Source: Ascaphus truei (taxonomy: Eukaryota; Chordata; Amphibia; Anura; Ascaphidae). From it: 64,000 bases of DNA. This document shows positions 41,950 through 53,150 of the stretch, in pieces. Numbering within the stretch: position 1 is the stretch's first letter; every line of letters starts with the position of its first letter. Made by a program: the position numbers and the translations under genes. The notes beneath the pieces were generated by a model, which saw nothing but the letters and a program-made list of their open reading frames with translations, had not been told where the DNA came from and did not search any database. Location: contig CM071573.1 of the NCBI GenBank assembly GCA_036426205.1, positions 75,234,822-75,298,821 on the forward strand, read 5' to 3'.

Positions 41950-42990
41950 GTGGAGAACATGTTGTATATGTAAGAAACAGAATGGGGGTCAAACCTTCTT
42001 ACGGGGAAATCTTTTCTATGGGCAGGTTAGTTGTAGCTTATTACAGGAGATTGATCAAAATGAAAGAGATTTGCAAAATAAAAGACATGTTAGACAAATT
42101 AGACCTTTACAAATACCTGGAGGTTATATACTTTATTGCCAACACATTTAGATAAAATGTTATACACGATATTTCCATTTTCGAAGACATGTGCCTTAAT
42201 GCAGGAAGTCTGACAAAACTAACGTCACTTGTTTACTATAACTTGTCCACGGTGGGTGATCCAGACAAGAGAAGTATATGCTGCCTTGGGAAAGGGACCG
42301 GGGCACAGATCTTGATTGGGAGGAGTGACAGGATATCTGGGAGGTGGTTGCCAAGAGCTCAACGTGTACCTTAATAAAAGAAAATGAATACAAGGTCATG
42401 TACAGATGGTACAGAACTCAGTGGAATTAGACATAATGAAGCCGACTGTATCCCCGCTATGCAGGAGAAACTGCAGCCAGAGAGGTTCTACGTCCCACAT
42501 ATGGTATGTATGCCCCGAACTTCAACCCCTCTGCGACAATGTAGTACAGTTCATACAGGACAAAATGGTGATTGTGATACCCAAACACCCATGGTCGCTT
42601 CTCTTTAATAAACTACTGGAAGGGGTAACCAGAGATGAAGCTGAACTCATCTGACATATCTCAAACGCTACTTAATGAGTGATAGCTAGATCATGGAGAT
42701 GCACTGAACCCCCAAGAGAATCAGAGAACAAATTTCACGTCATGCTCATGGAAAGACTATCAAGCTATCTGGAAGAAACGTTTGGCAGGTTCCTAAAGGA
42801 GTGAGAGCCTATACTAACTCTAGGTGCTTTGATGTGTCCCAGCACCAGTTGAGAACAATATGAGAGTCTATAAAACTGTATACGAAAACAATGTATGTTG
42901 CCAATCCCTTCTTTGACTTCCCTTTCTTCTTCCCCTTCCCTTTCTTCTTCCCATCCTCCCCACCACCACCTCCCACCCATATATAACACT
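41950..42990 (+). pseudogene. L1-like LINE relic, C-terminal end of ORF2
   Basis: The 42406-42654 frame preceded by YKVMYRWYRTPVELDIMKPT-type translation contains WYRTP, SPLCRRNCSQ, a Gly-Ser-Thr-Ser stretch and HIWYVCPELQPL. This is the WY.TP...SP.C..C....GT..H.WW.CP.I pattern of the zinc-knuckle-like C-terminal domain of vertebrate L1 ORF2. The second knuckle Cys is partly lost and several stops intervene. 42890-42965 is a pyrimidine-rich tract. Inactive. Confidence 0.65.
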
Positions 42991-43750
42991 CAGGTATAAA
43001 TTGTAATCATTTAATTGCTGTGATACTGCAAACCCAGTTCAATGTGCCTAGTGCACAAAAAGGTGCACACCTGAGACACCTGGGAGATATGTGACAGTGG
43101 CGTTTCCCAACATCTGATTTAGTTCATTGCTAGAGTTGCTGCCCAGAATAGCAGAAGTTCTGGGTTCTGATCAGTGGCAGATTTCAAAATCCGCCGCCCC
43201 AAGGCACACCTGTGGTGGCCTCCTCCTTACCTGATGTGCCCTCCTCCTTCTGAACAAACACGTTCTGTTACCAACGTGACGTCGCACGGGGTCACGCTGC
43301 CATGGTAATGCAGCGTCATGACATAATTCGATGCTGCGGTTCCGAAGGAGGAGGACGGCAGGTAATGGAGGAGGCCACAACAGATAAAATGACTTCCCTT
43401 AAAGCCCAAATGGCCCAAGAGCGCGGCAAAAGTATTTGGGCGGACATTTTTGTCACCCCTAGACCGGGGCCTAACGGTCCTTATGGGAAATCTGCTACTA
43501 GTTGTGATCCTGTTGGGTCTGACAAGGGGCCTTAGACTTGTCAGTATTGGTCTTATGGAAATATTTTATGAGGAAGGTGGTGAGACTCATTTAAATATAC
43601 TTTGCATATCTCATTAGAATATCTCCCAGGTACCTTGAGCTGTGCTCTTTTTTGAGCACATGTGTTCCTCCCTATGTTATTTGGACCGAGGTTTGAGGGG
43701 ATATATATACAGCTTCCCTCCGTAAGACTCTCCAAGAAGTGAGCTTCTAG
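42991..43750 (+). mobile_element. tRNA-derived SINE, copy 2, split by a hAT element
   Basis: The head with box-A-like TTAGTTCATTGCTAGAG (about 43118) and box-B-like GTTCTGGGTTCTGAT (43157-43171) breaks off at 43171 and resumes at 43501 (GATCCTGTTGGGTCTGACAAGGGGCCTTAGAC), as expected from the uninterrupted copy at 26335-26780. The body ends with GAGGTTTGAGGGGATATATATACAG (about 43690-43714). Confidence 0.7.
43172..43500. mobile_element. hAT-like element inserted in the SINE
   Basis: Ends CAGTGGCAGATTTC and GAAATCTGCTACTA are inverted. Flanking octamers GTTCTGAT (43164-43171) and GTTGTGAT (43501-43508) differ by one base. The interior has a GTAACG/GTGACGTCGC...CATGGTAATGCAGCGTCATG region. The SINE reads continuously when this is removed, confirming both boundaries. 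Confidence 0.85.
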
Positions 43751-43986
43751 GGCACCTGGGGGACTGTTGTGAAAAACTCAAACATGGAATTCCACTTCAG
43801 GCTCACGAGATACATTCTCCCAGTAATTTTGCATTGAGTACATAATAACGATTATATATTAGAGGCTCCAATGACATATGCGGTAGCACTTCTTTACTAA
43901 AAGGGTAGTGGATTCATAGAATTGGCTCCCAGAAGAAGTGGTGGATGTAAATACAGTAAAGGATTTGGAAACATCATGGGATAGAC
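43751..43986. other. No recognised feature
   Basis: Short spacer. It contains GGGTAGTGGATTCATAGAATTGG, a string often seen in degraded repeats. Confidence 0.35.
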
Positions 43987-44180
43987 CAGGGGTCTCAAAC
44001 TCGGTCCTCAAGAGCCACAAACAGACCGGCTTTTATGGATATCCCTGTTTCAGCACAGGTGGCTCAATCAGTGCCTCAGTGCTTGACTGAGCCACTGATT
44101 GAGCCACCTGTGCTGAAAGAGGGATATCCATAAAAGCCGGAAGCACGGTATGTTGTGGCTCGAGGAACTGAGTTGGAGAT
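43987..44180. mobile_element. hAT-like MITE with perfect 8-bp target duplication
   Basis: GGATAGAC flanks both ends (43979-43986, 44181-44188). The element starts CAGGGGTCTCAAACTCGGTCCTCAAGAGCCAC. It is almost a full palindrome: CCGGCTTTTATGGATATCCC...AGCACAGGTGGCTCAATCAGTG and its complement lie around 44085. Confidence 0.88.
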
Positions 44181-44237
44181 GGATAGACACAAGTTATCCT
44201 AAATCTAAAAAAAAAAAGCCTTGATATGAATGGGGCT

Positions 44238-44367
44238 GAGGGGCTTATTCTTTATCCCCCATAGCAGCCGAGCCGGCCATTATTCGGCCGGAATTCATCA
44301 CTGACTTCAATGGAGAATTTTGACCACAAACGTTCATTCTCTACGGCGGATATGGAATAAAAGCCTC
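44238..44367. mobile_element. Small MITE with 23-bp terminal inverted repeats
   Basis: GAGGGGCTTATTCTTTATCCCCC and GGCGGATATGGAATAAAAGCCTC are inverted with a few mismatches, and the interior includes CGGCCATTATTCGGCCG. GAGGGGCTTATTC ends resemble the GGGGCCTATTC ends at 19263 and 31612. Confidence 0.65.
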
Positions 44368-45379
44368 AGAAGTTTTCACGCTAGCTGGGGAAATGGTCAG
44401 TCTGGTTAACCAAGTGGTCTTTTTGTGCAGGCAATTTCAATGTTTCTATGTGCCCAAATTGAAAGTAATCTGAAAGTGTATTCATAGTATGTATAGTATG
44501 TATATACTATATATGTACATACACACATATATATATATATATACACACACAATTTGATTGTGTTAGTCAAAGTCTCCAAAGAGGGGACCAATTATGGGGA
44601 TGTGACAACTCATAGTCGTTAGCGCATTTGTGCACGTGTCTTTTCCCCACAGACGACACTACTGATTCTCTTTTAATTAGCCCATAATTGAAGCAAGATC
44701 TACTGTATTACAGTGTAGGCTGCCAGTTGCTTTGTCCTTTCTGACATTCCATGAGAGAGAAGCGGGTCGAATTATGGGAGTCGCCCCTCAGAGACAAGTC
44801 ATTGACAGTCTTTAGTGGGTCTAACCCACAAGTGCTCCAAAGTGATGAAAGGATTTACATTACAAATGATGACAGATAAAACGCTAGCAAAAGAGGACTC
44901 CCAGGAAGAGGAAGAGAAAATAAACACCAAAAGCCTTGACAGACAAAGTTGTCATAATTACCTTCTTCTTGCAAAACTCTGCTTGCTCGTCAAGAGATCC
45001 AAGAGATCCACCAATAACAAAACAAGGTGTCACTGCAAGGAGAAGCATTTTTAGCTAAAACAATTTTTTGTATATAAACATTAGAACGAGACAGTTTAGG
45101 TAGGGATTCATATAATTTACTATTATTGTTTTTTTTTAAATAAACTTATTGTATTTAAATATGTATTAAATTTAGCTAAACTGTATTATTGTGATTTTAA
45201 GCACCAATGTATAAAACTTTGTAAATTACATGAGCTATTCTAAAACAATCAATGCAGTATCTTTGTATCTCTCTATCAAATGAGATATTGCTTAAAATCA
45301 ACATTCTGACAGTTTAGACCAGCAATAAGAACTAACAAGCATAGGAGAAATAGCTATTGGACCAATTGCTGGAACTAAA
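44368..45379. other. No gene seen; short TA/CA microsatellite
   Basis: 44506-44552 is TATATGTACATACACACATATATATA. The frame at 44815-45054 is Lys/Asn-rich without a domain. Confidence 0.5.
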
Positions 45380-45800
45380 CAGCTGAATACATTATATTCA
45401 GGCTGTGATGATGCCGGGTATGAAGATAGACTGCAAAGAGACATATGACATAACCCCAGAAGAAGTCGATACACAGATGAAACGCGTTGGGCATTTTGGA
45501 CTGCAGAGGCCACCGTACCCACTCCACCAGGAACCAGACGGCTGATGCGAGGCGAATGCAAGGCAACCCGGGGCGCAAGTGAAAGACGCAGAACGGGGAA
45601 GCCGTACATGTGGGCAACAAGGAACCGAGTTCGGGGAGGGTTGGAGTGCACCCATAGTCGCTTTCTGCTTTTGACCAGCGGGGAAAGTGTGAGTTGTCCC
45701 TTTCCCCCTGTGTTCTTTGTCAATGAAAGTAAAATGTTAATGCCCCATATTTCATGCATCTGTGCTTTCTTTTCTATATAGATTTTCCAAGGAGTAACCA
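45380..45800 (+). mobile_element. Penelope-like terminal-repeat fragment with hammerhead relic
   Basis: Plus-strand motif at 45453-45493: CCCC, AGAAGA (first core box, CAGAAGA instead of CTGANGA), a GTC-GATACACA-GAT hairpin, GAAA, CGCG, TT, GGG. Stem I (CCC/GGG) persists, but the core mutation should abolish cleavage. The following GC-rich stretch is like other terminal repeats. Frames on both strands (45298-45801, 45545-45781) are not genes. Confidence 0.55.
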
Positions 45801-46059
45801 CTTCAGAGGACCCTGTTCCATGGAGATGCAGTACAAGTGATATCAGGGTCTATTTGTATTCACTGGGTTATTGCACGGTTATATTGCACCAGGTTGTTTA
45901 GTTTCCTCAATGGTGAAAGCCATGCATCATTTGAGTTACTCTTCCCTGGAGAACATCCACTATTAATCCTATGCAACATTATGATCTTCACTAATTAACG
46001 TAATGAGATTGTACCAGTGATTTTTGTAAAGGGAATCACATTATTCTCTTGATGATAAT
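45801..46059. other. No recognised feature
   Basis: AT-rich spacer between repeats. Confidence 0.4.
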
Positions 46060-46320
46060 GGGGATAATAATATTAATTTTATTTCATATAGCACTTTTCT
46101 CCCAATGGGACTCAAAGCGCTCTCAATTACAGTATAGTGAACAGTACGCAGCACATAGGACTTTTACAGACACAGTCCCTGATTACAATCTATGATGCAC
46201 AGGTAGTGACAGATAAAATTACTTGCCAAAGGAGCTGATACTGGGAATTGAACCAAGTTCCCCTAATTCAGACTCTGAACCAGTTACTCACTTTACTGAC
46301 TGAGCCATCCCTTCTCCTGA
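46060..46320 (-). mobile_element. tRNA-derived SINE, different family, minus strand
   Basis: On the minus strand the head reads GGAGAAGGGATGGCTCAGTCAGTAAAG (box A region) and GGTTCAATTCCCAG (box B, about 46239-46252), and the body ends in AGAGCGCTTTGAGTCCCATTGGGAGAAAAGTGCTATAT. This tail is shared with many vertebrate SINEs that use an L2/CR1-type LINE 3' end. tRNA-like but not a tRNA gene. Confidence 0.75.
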
Positions 46321-46429
46321 TATGTATCTTTCATTCAGAATAAACTACTGTTGACTTTCCAGAGAAAAAAGACTGCACAGGACTAAGGTATAATTGTAAT
46401 TGGTTAATACGGTGCTACACTATTCTGAT

Positions 46430-47700
46430 ATAAATTAGAGCCAAACACAAAAATGGGAAGGGACCCAGAATATCTCTAATAGTGTGAACACAAATATGTT
46501 GTAATAAATCAGAATACGCGATTAGAATGGATGTAAATAAAACATACTGTAATGTGACGCCTGACGAGACCCTTAAAAAAGTTCCTGTCGGAACGAAACG
46601 TGTGTTGGGGAATGTGTAGCATAATGTCAGACCCCACGGAGGGTGGAGTTTAGGGTAACAAAGGTCTGTGCGCATCCCAGTTTGCTGCAGATTCCTTCTT
46701 GCAGCCGAGATTTGGTTTGGCAGTTTAGCTCAGCTCCACATCTAGACAGATCTGAGTTTGGTGTACTCTACTAGTAAATAGAATTGCACTTTAGCAGTAC
46801 ATATGTTTTTGTACATCGGATCCTGAGCTCATCAGCTCTTATTAGCACATCTATCATAGGCTTGGGAACCACTGCCATGCACAATTTATGTAAGACTTGT
46901 CCACTCGATTGCTGAGCATCATTTAATACTTAGGAGCTTCTGTACTTAAAGTGTCTATCCTTACTATAACGGCTAATTATTCAACACTGCAGAAGTCCGA
47001 TTTACTTTACCAGCTCATAGCATTACACACCAGCGGTACATAGGATTTGTACATCTTATCTGCATGATTCTGGGCACTTGAGCTCTAATTAGCACATTAA
47101 TCCTAGGCTTGGCAACCGTTTGTGACTTGCTTTGCATTTGATACCTAACTTCTTGGTTGCATAGCGTTACAATATGCTTGGAAGGTACTTTGTCGTGTAT
47201 TCATACTAGAACTAATTGCAGCGCTAGTTGCTAATATATAGTACATACTGCATCATTGAGTATTCCACTCCCGATCTATTAGATCAGTCTGAGAGACATT
47301 GACTCTGATCACATTATCAAGTCATCTATCTCACTCTCCCCATCCTCCACCCTCCATCTTTAAAGTTGCATTATTTTATTTTAATTTATTAAATGTTATG
47401 ATTTAATTACATCCATTCTACTTGCCAATTTGGATTTATTACAACATATTTGTGTGCACGCTATTAGAGATATCCTTGGATCCCTTCCCATTTTTGTGTT
47501 TTGCACTAACAGACATGGGATCAATAACTTTTTGGTCAGTAGATATTGTGTACAGTATTTCACCACCTGACGAAGCTCCTGTGTGCGAAACACGTAGGGT
47601 TATGGTCTACGCTATTCACTGTGGTCAAGTGGAGCAGCTGAAGAGAACTAACCACCCCCTTCGAACAGTGAAAGCCAAAACAGAGAGGAGAAGGAGTAGA
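46430..47700. mobile_element. Penelope-like terminal-repeat pair with two hammerhead relics
   Basis: 46430-46545 and 47395-47515 are inverted copies (AAAATGGGAAGGGA.CC, ATATCTCTAATAG.GTG, CAACATATTTGTGT, TAGAATGGATGTAA). Hammerhead-like motifs, both on the plus strand, follow each. At 46561 CTGACGA, a long insertion, GTTCC-TGTC-GGAAC, GAAACG. At 47567 CTGACGA, a weak GC-stem, GAAACACGTA, GGG. Neither has a full stem I and II. Confidence 0.5.
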
Positions 47701-48360
47701 GCTAGAGAGGTAATATCGTTTTTTGAATCTGGTGCCAAACCAACTTAGGCAAAGACTCATGAGACGGTATCACTTCCGAGACTTGGTGCAGGACGCCAAC
47801 ATCGGAAGAGTAGTCAGGCGATCATCCGGGACATACATATATACATACATATATACAGCGAGATCTCCGGGACGTACATATTCCTATGCCCGCGTCAACA
47901 CACACCTGTCGGTGTTTACTCACATGTAAGTGAGCGATATTAATTTTATATTTTTCTTATACAGGCTGTGCTCGTCTGTTTTCTCGTTTGCAACCCCCAT
48001 ATCTATTTGCTCCTGGATGTTCTACGCCCTATTGTGTATTTACTTTGGCCTATATGGTCCCCATTGGCAATGAGCATGACTGTGCATACCGTAGCATTGA
48101 ATCATAGTTATAGCTCCCCATACGCCATTTTATGATTTCCTAAGTTCTTCCTCATTGGGTCATCACTAAAATTATATAATGTTTATATAATGTGTTATCT
48201 GCCCATTATCAATGAAATTGTATGAGAAAATGAAGCAAGTAGAAGGGAAATGTACCGTATGGGCAACACCCACCCCTGGAGGTGGAAATCAATTTAAACA
48301 AACCTATTCATGTTCATTGTATTTGAAATATCACACATTCCTGTGGCTTAGCAAGAACAG
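47701..48360. other. No recognised feature; gene C upstream sequence
   Basis: 47836-47866 is a TACATATATACATACATATATACA microsatellite. No other element recognised. Confidence 0.5.
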
Positions 48361-48422
48361 GATTTCTCATGTCAAAATTTCACAACAGCAATCTCTACTA
48401 ATCTCCATGACTGGCACTGGTG

Positions 48423-48470
48423 TATAAAAGAGACTCCAACAGACAGACCAAACACAACTTCCAGAATCTC
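48423..48470 (+). promoter_or_regulatory. Gene C core promoter: TATA box and conserved start region
   Basis: GTGTATAAAAGAG (TATAAAAG at 48423-48430) is followed by CAGACAGACCAAACACAACTT, matching gene A (GTGTATAAAAGAG...AGACAGACCAGACACAGTT). Directly upstream ACTGGCACTGG (48410-48420) also occurs in gene A (CCAGTGCCAA, opposite sense). Unlike gene A no consensus AP-1 site lies next to the TATA box; ATGACTGGC is at most a half site. The ATG is 106 bp past the TATA box. Confidence 0.75.
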
Positions 48471-48528
48471 TATTCCTTCATTTATTTTCAGGAGCAGAGT
48501 TTATTTTCCGTCAAAACCAAAAACAACC

Positions 48529-49897
48529 ATGTCTGGAGCTAAAGGAAGTCACGGCCATGACCATCAGAAGGCAAAGTGCCACGATACACCAAAGGACCAT
48601 TGCCAAGACAAGAAGAAGGATCACTGTGAAGATCCCTGCCCAAAACCAGTTGAACGTAAGTTATTTACATGGAAAACTATAGCAAAATATAGTTATTTCT
48701 CAGTTTTGCTGCCAGAGGGGTGTGGAACACATTGCTTTGTATGGTGTTGCTGGGCCCTCTGAAAGCAACACAGATAACACACTTAATACTTATGACGTTT
48801 ACATGAAATGTTATTTTATTGTCTAACAATTGTATTGATGAAAAGTCAATACCTGGTTAACTTTTTTTAGCCATTACTATGCAAAAGTGGCTTGAAATTG
48901 TATTGAAGATTTTATTTGTCAAGTAATATTAATAACTGGGCATCGTAGATCGTTTGTCACCATGTAAAGTATGGGTACTTAAAATCTGCTTTCTTTCATC
49001 CTTACTGTACATACTAACGGATGCCGTTTTACGTTTACTCCATTGACGAAAGCTATTCTTTACACAGTGAATTTCATAGCCAAAGAGGTTGTGTGTTCTT
49101 CGATTAAAATAAATATGAGATCCCCATTTAACAGCCATGATCATTCTATTTCATCGAGCATTTGCTTCCTATATCCCCATAATGTATCTAATCTCTCCAA
49201 TGAACTGGAAAACATGGTGACTATATATTATTGTTTTTCTCTCACTTTTTTTTAGCATGCAAACCTGCCAAGACATGCCACGAGGAGAAACCTGCCTGTC
49301 CAAAAGGTAAGATAAACAGATGGACACAGTTTAGTGATATTGAATTAATACCAGGCAGTAGACACATGATGATTAATGCTCACACATGGAGTTCTAGGCT
49401 AAAAATAGGAGGACGCTTGGTGGTTTCTACATGTGGAGAAAAGATGCTCAACTTTGGACTGAGTCACAGAGTAAAATTTGTCAGCAATTTGTTGAACACC
49501 ATTATACAACCCCATAATAACTTAGTTTATATACCATATACAAGTTGCCACACTGCTACAACCATGCAACAATATTTACTTATTGAAGAGCTTGTCTCAG
49601 TGTGTTGTATTAGATATGTAGTACTTACATTTAAGTATTATTTGGGATCACATGTTGCGTTTCTGTTGCCTATTTTGTCATGTTTCCTGCTAATAACTGT
49701 ATACTACATATACTGTATGTATTCATACGTCACTGTGTTTGTGCAGATTTTTTGTGGGGCTTAAATGCAATTTCTGCGTGGGAGACGCTTCCCCTACATG
49801 TAGCTTAATGTATATTTTCTCTCTGACAGAACCCTGCAAACCCACCCCACCAGAACCTTGCCAGAGTCAGGGCAAACAATCAGGATGTAAGAAGTAA
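48529..49897 (+). CDS. Gene C: small Cys/Lys/His/Pro-rich protein, SPRR/cornifin-like
   Basis: Three coding exons: 48529-48655, 49256-49306 and 49830-49897, all phase-1 junctions with GT-AG sites (GAAC-GTAAGT, TTTTTTTTAG-CATG, AAAG-GTAAGA, TCTCTGACAG-AACC). The 81-residue product starts MSGAKGSHGHDHQK. Residues 22-25 and 30-33 repeat KDHC. DPCPKP follows, the 17-codon middle exon gives PCKPAKTCHEEKPACPK, and the last exon gives EPCKPTPPEPCQSQ and GCKK. There are ten Cys, six His and no signal peptide. The exon 1 ATG has a favourable context (ACAACCATGT). Lys- and Gln-rich, short PC-x-P repeats fit a transglutaminase substrate of cornifying epithelium. The His/Cys content also suggests metal binding. 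The family is not named from memory. The function is inferred. Confidence 0.82.
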
Positions 49898-49969
49898 ACA
49901 CTACAAGAGAAGGCCGCTCGTGGAATCAAATAGCTGCAAATTTATTATAATTGTATTGCTTGTTTACTG

Positions 49970-49975
49970 AATAAA
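49970..49975 (+). promoter_or_regulatory. Polyadenylation signal of gene C
   Basis: AATAAA, 73 bp after the stop, giving a very short 3' UTR. Confidence 0.7.
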
Positions 49976-49979
49976 TATC

Positions 49980-51599
49980 TTAAATTTTATTGTTGGTAAG
50001 GCTGGGCTCACCCACACAATACATAATCGTATAAATGCCCTTTGGGGATCAAACAGATGGTTGCCCATCAGCTGTGCCACTGGCTGATAGACATGAGTCG
50101 GACCACCTGAATTCATCGGCTAGATCCAGAGGAGGTTGCTGGACTTCCTCTTCATAGGGAAACATTGGGCGGGTGTTGCATGCCCCCATCTTTTGGCTGC
50201 CTTTCAATTAATTCAATCTGGACACTGCTCACAAATTAGAATTGGTGTTATATGGTTAACATAAAGGTTCAAGATACATTGATCTAAAAACATTCTCTTA
50301 ACAATCCGGTGGTGCATAGAATTGCCCTTGTAATTATGGCTGGCTGACAGTTGTAGCAATGCATGGCAATGTATGGTGTACAAATACAAACTGTAATAAC
50401 AAATCACAAGAGTGTTTAACTGTGTACAGAAAAATCTGTATTTTAAAGGTTAGGTTTCGGGAAACTTCCATAGATCTCACATACAAAGGCTGAATAAACC
50501 TTTGTTAAATTAAATAATAACCCATCATGTGTCCTCTCTAAACATATAATACAAGGTCTTGAAAGACCACTAATGTGTTGAAAATAAGACACCGGGGTAT
50601 AATAGATCTGAGAACCACACGTTTCCCGGTGCCCTGTGCCACTCAAGAAGTCAAGCACCTACAGTATCCATGAAAGCTTACTTTTCATGTCCACTTCAAT
50701 TGATTCTGTCATCACTGTAAGTGTAACTCGGAAAACATTGGAAGACAATGCATTGCAGGGTGAACTGGAAGTCAATTGGAATTGAATGAAGATTATTATA
50801 TGAAATACAGTACATGAGATGTCACTCTTCGTAGTGCTTAAGAAATCACTTAGCTGTTTCTGTTTTACCAACAGTTCATTTCTGCACATGCAAGTATAGA
50901 GGCAACAGCCATGTGTTACTATAACATTGGTTAATTCCAATGAGGACTCGGGATACATACATAGATAGAGAGACAGACAGATGGAGATGGAGAGAGAGGC
51001 ATTTGAGTGCATTAGCCTCCATATTTAAAATAAGAGAATATGAATTATGTAAGGGACTCATGATTATTTAGAGTATTGTGGGATGGTGGGGAAGACCTTG
51101 AATTATATTTAATTATTATGGCAAATATAATATAGCTATTACAGTTGGTGATAATATGATGTTTGTGGAAGTTGAAAGTAGATTTCTTCTCAAGAATTAC
51201 CATAAATTACACTCTTACCACTTAAAAGGCAGGTTTCACTAACTGATATCTTATATTAATAAAAAGGTAATATTATTAATGTAGCACCTTCCAATGCCAA
51301 AGCACTTTATAAGTTTGTCTTTTTCAACCTCATAATTTTAACATGAATGATGCTGGATGTGGCACAAGTCTTCTTTCTAATATGCTGTGAAAGTGCAAAT
51401 TTATCAGCAACAGGACGGCCTCGGCAGGAGTGACCGGGGAACACATGTGGACATTGCGAGCAATGTGAAAATGTAATTAAAAATCACCTGTAGCACAGCC
51501 CAGCCCATAATTCTGTCTTCATAAACATCATACATGGATCCTACCATATACTTAAGGTGGAGGGAATGAAACTCTCCGCAGGGAAGAGACTTGTCGAAA
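49980..51599. other. No gene recognised downstream of gene C
   Basis: Ordinary AT-rich sequence. The frames at 50443-50658 and 50659-51012 (minus) have no recognised domain. GATAGAGAGACAGACAGATGGAGATGG near 50965 is a short simple repeat. Confidence 0.5.
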
Positions 51600-53150
51600 C
51601 CCACCCACTCCCTGGTCCCCTCCAGACTTGACTATGGAAACTTACTCTATCTTGTCTTGCCAAGCAACCAGGCAATTCAGAATACCGGAGTTAGAACTAT
51701 CCGAAAGACACAACCAGTGAATCCATAGAAAACTTCCCTGGTTGCCCAATCAGGCAGCTAATTGAGTTCAAGAAGTCACATGGCCTATTACCAACATACA
51801 TTTCAGAATAAATTACTCCAGATACGCTACCAATACTACTCCAATAACCAACAACGCACTCAGGGGCCTATGCAGCAATTTGCGATATGTGTGTGTCGGC
51901 AGCGCGCTTAAATCTCCTGTGTTTGCCGGGAATTTGCCGCTAAATGCAGTAAATGGCGATTGTGAGGGAAATTGGTGAGTTGCACATGTTGCGAGTACAA
52001 GGCGCAGCGCTTCGCGTTCCTGCAGTCAGTGGCGGATGACTGCATGTATCCGTATTTCACTTGAATGTGGCGTCAACCTCTGCACATAAATAAAAAAACC
52101 TCCTTCTTGCTTAAAGCATTCAGTTACTCACGGTAGTGACTGTCTTGCTGTTACTGACATTAGCAAACCTTTTACTGCGCTGTCCCTAATTAGATACTTT
52201 TAGAAACATACTTGGTGCAGTGCTACAGTTGTGTCTTCTGTTCTTTGACACGTGAAGAGGTGATACATGTGTGCATGTGACTTGTGACATTTCATGTACA
52301 TTTGTGTTTGTGTGTTGGACTAGGTTGCAAAGCTAACATTTCAGTGAGTTGCTGTGTGTACTGTAACCCGTGCATGCAGCAAGAGGGGGATGACATCATG
52401 CATCTGTATTGAAGGAGAATTTGGCGGCAACTTTTGAACATGAAAAAATCACCTCATGATAGTTTGAAGCATTCTGTTACTCACAGCAGTGTGTTTCTTG
52501 CTGCTAGTGACATTAGCAAGGCTTTCACAGCGCTGTCCCTCAATAGATAGTTTTAGGAACATACCTGCTTCTTGTCATTCACAAGACAGACACCTTTGGC
52601 TAACATTAATAATGTATTTTATTATAAACAACACATGTAACAGGTTCTGAATGACATGTAACACAATTGAAGCTGCGCTGCCAGCAGCAACAGTACAATG
52701 ACACAACAATGTCACTAGCAGCTGAAATTTTCGGCTCTCGGCTGCTTGTTGGTGCCTTCTTGTATTGCCGCAGCTTTTTGGCGCTTTTCTCGCAAGGAGT
52801 TCCTCCCGCGCACCCCCGAGATCTTACTCGGCATCTACTGAATTCTGAGTGCTGCTTAATATGGCGAAATAGCCATTCTCGCCACCCCGCCGGCGCTTGA
52901 TTTCCGGCAACAATTGCATATGCCGTATTTCAGTTAACTCGCACACATACCGCCATCAACTGCATACTACATGCCAATCTCGCAATAAAACAGCCAAATT
53001 CAGCCTTCTCGCAAGTTACTGCATTGGCCCCTCAGTGTTCAAATTTACCAGGATTGGAAAAAGAGCTTTCCTCAGCAGAAGGGAACATGCTTTCAAAATA
53101 TCACTTAAAAAACAGCTCTTCTCTGAAGCATGTTCACCACATTGACCGTG
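51600..53150 (+). pseudogene. L2/CR1-like LINE C-terminal relic, split by a MITE
   Basis: Before the insertion translation gives RLDYGNLLYLVLPS and VRTIRKTQ-like segments, matching the SRLDYCNSLY.GLP...LQ.VQNAAARLI region of L2/CR1 reverse transcriptases, and LLP-TYI and NNAL follow near 51780-51860. After the insertion (53036 on) translation continues with WKKSFP.QKG and KKQLFSEA, the end of the same domain. Joining 51863 to 53036 restores the order, so the element was intact in sequence when the MITE arrived. Confidence 0.7.
51864..53030. mobile_element. 1.17-kb PIF/Harbinger-like non-autonomous element inside the LINE
   Basis: Ends GGGCCTATGCAGCAATTTGCG and CGCAAGTTACTGCATTGGCCC are inverted repeats. 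CTCAG flanks both sides (51859-51863, 53031-53035); a 3-bp TCA duplication with longer GGGGCC ends is an alternative reading. Two internal segments, about 52110-52215 and 52460-52566, are direct repeats (GACATTAGCAA..CTTT.AC.GCGCTGTCCCT.A..TAGAT). No transposase is present. Confidence 0.85.

Noticed and set aside
45298..45801. 167-codon minus-strand frame with overlapping frames on both strands
   Set aside because: Falls in a Penelope-type terminal repeat; no known domain and equal-length frames on the opposite strand.
46239..46320. tRNA gene on the minus strand
   Set aside because: Head is tRNA-like but fused to a LINE-type tail; no complete cloverleaf visible.
48471..48491. Splice acceptor in the gene C 5' UTR (TTATTTTCAG-GAGCAG)
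   Set aside because: Only about 60 bp separate it from the TATA box, too little for a first exon plus intron; treated as UTR.
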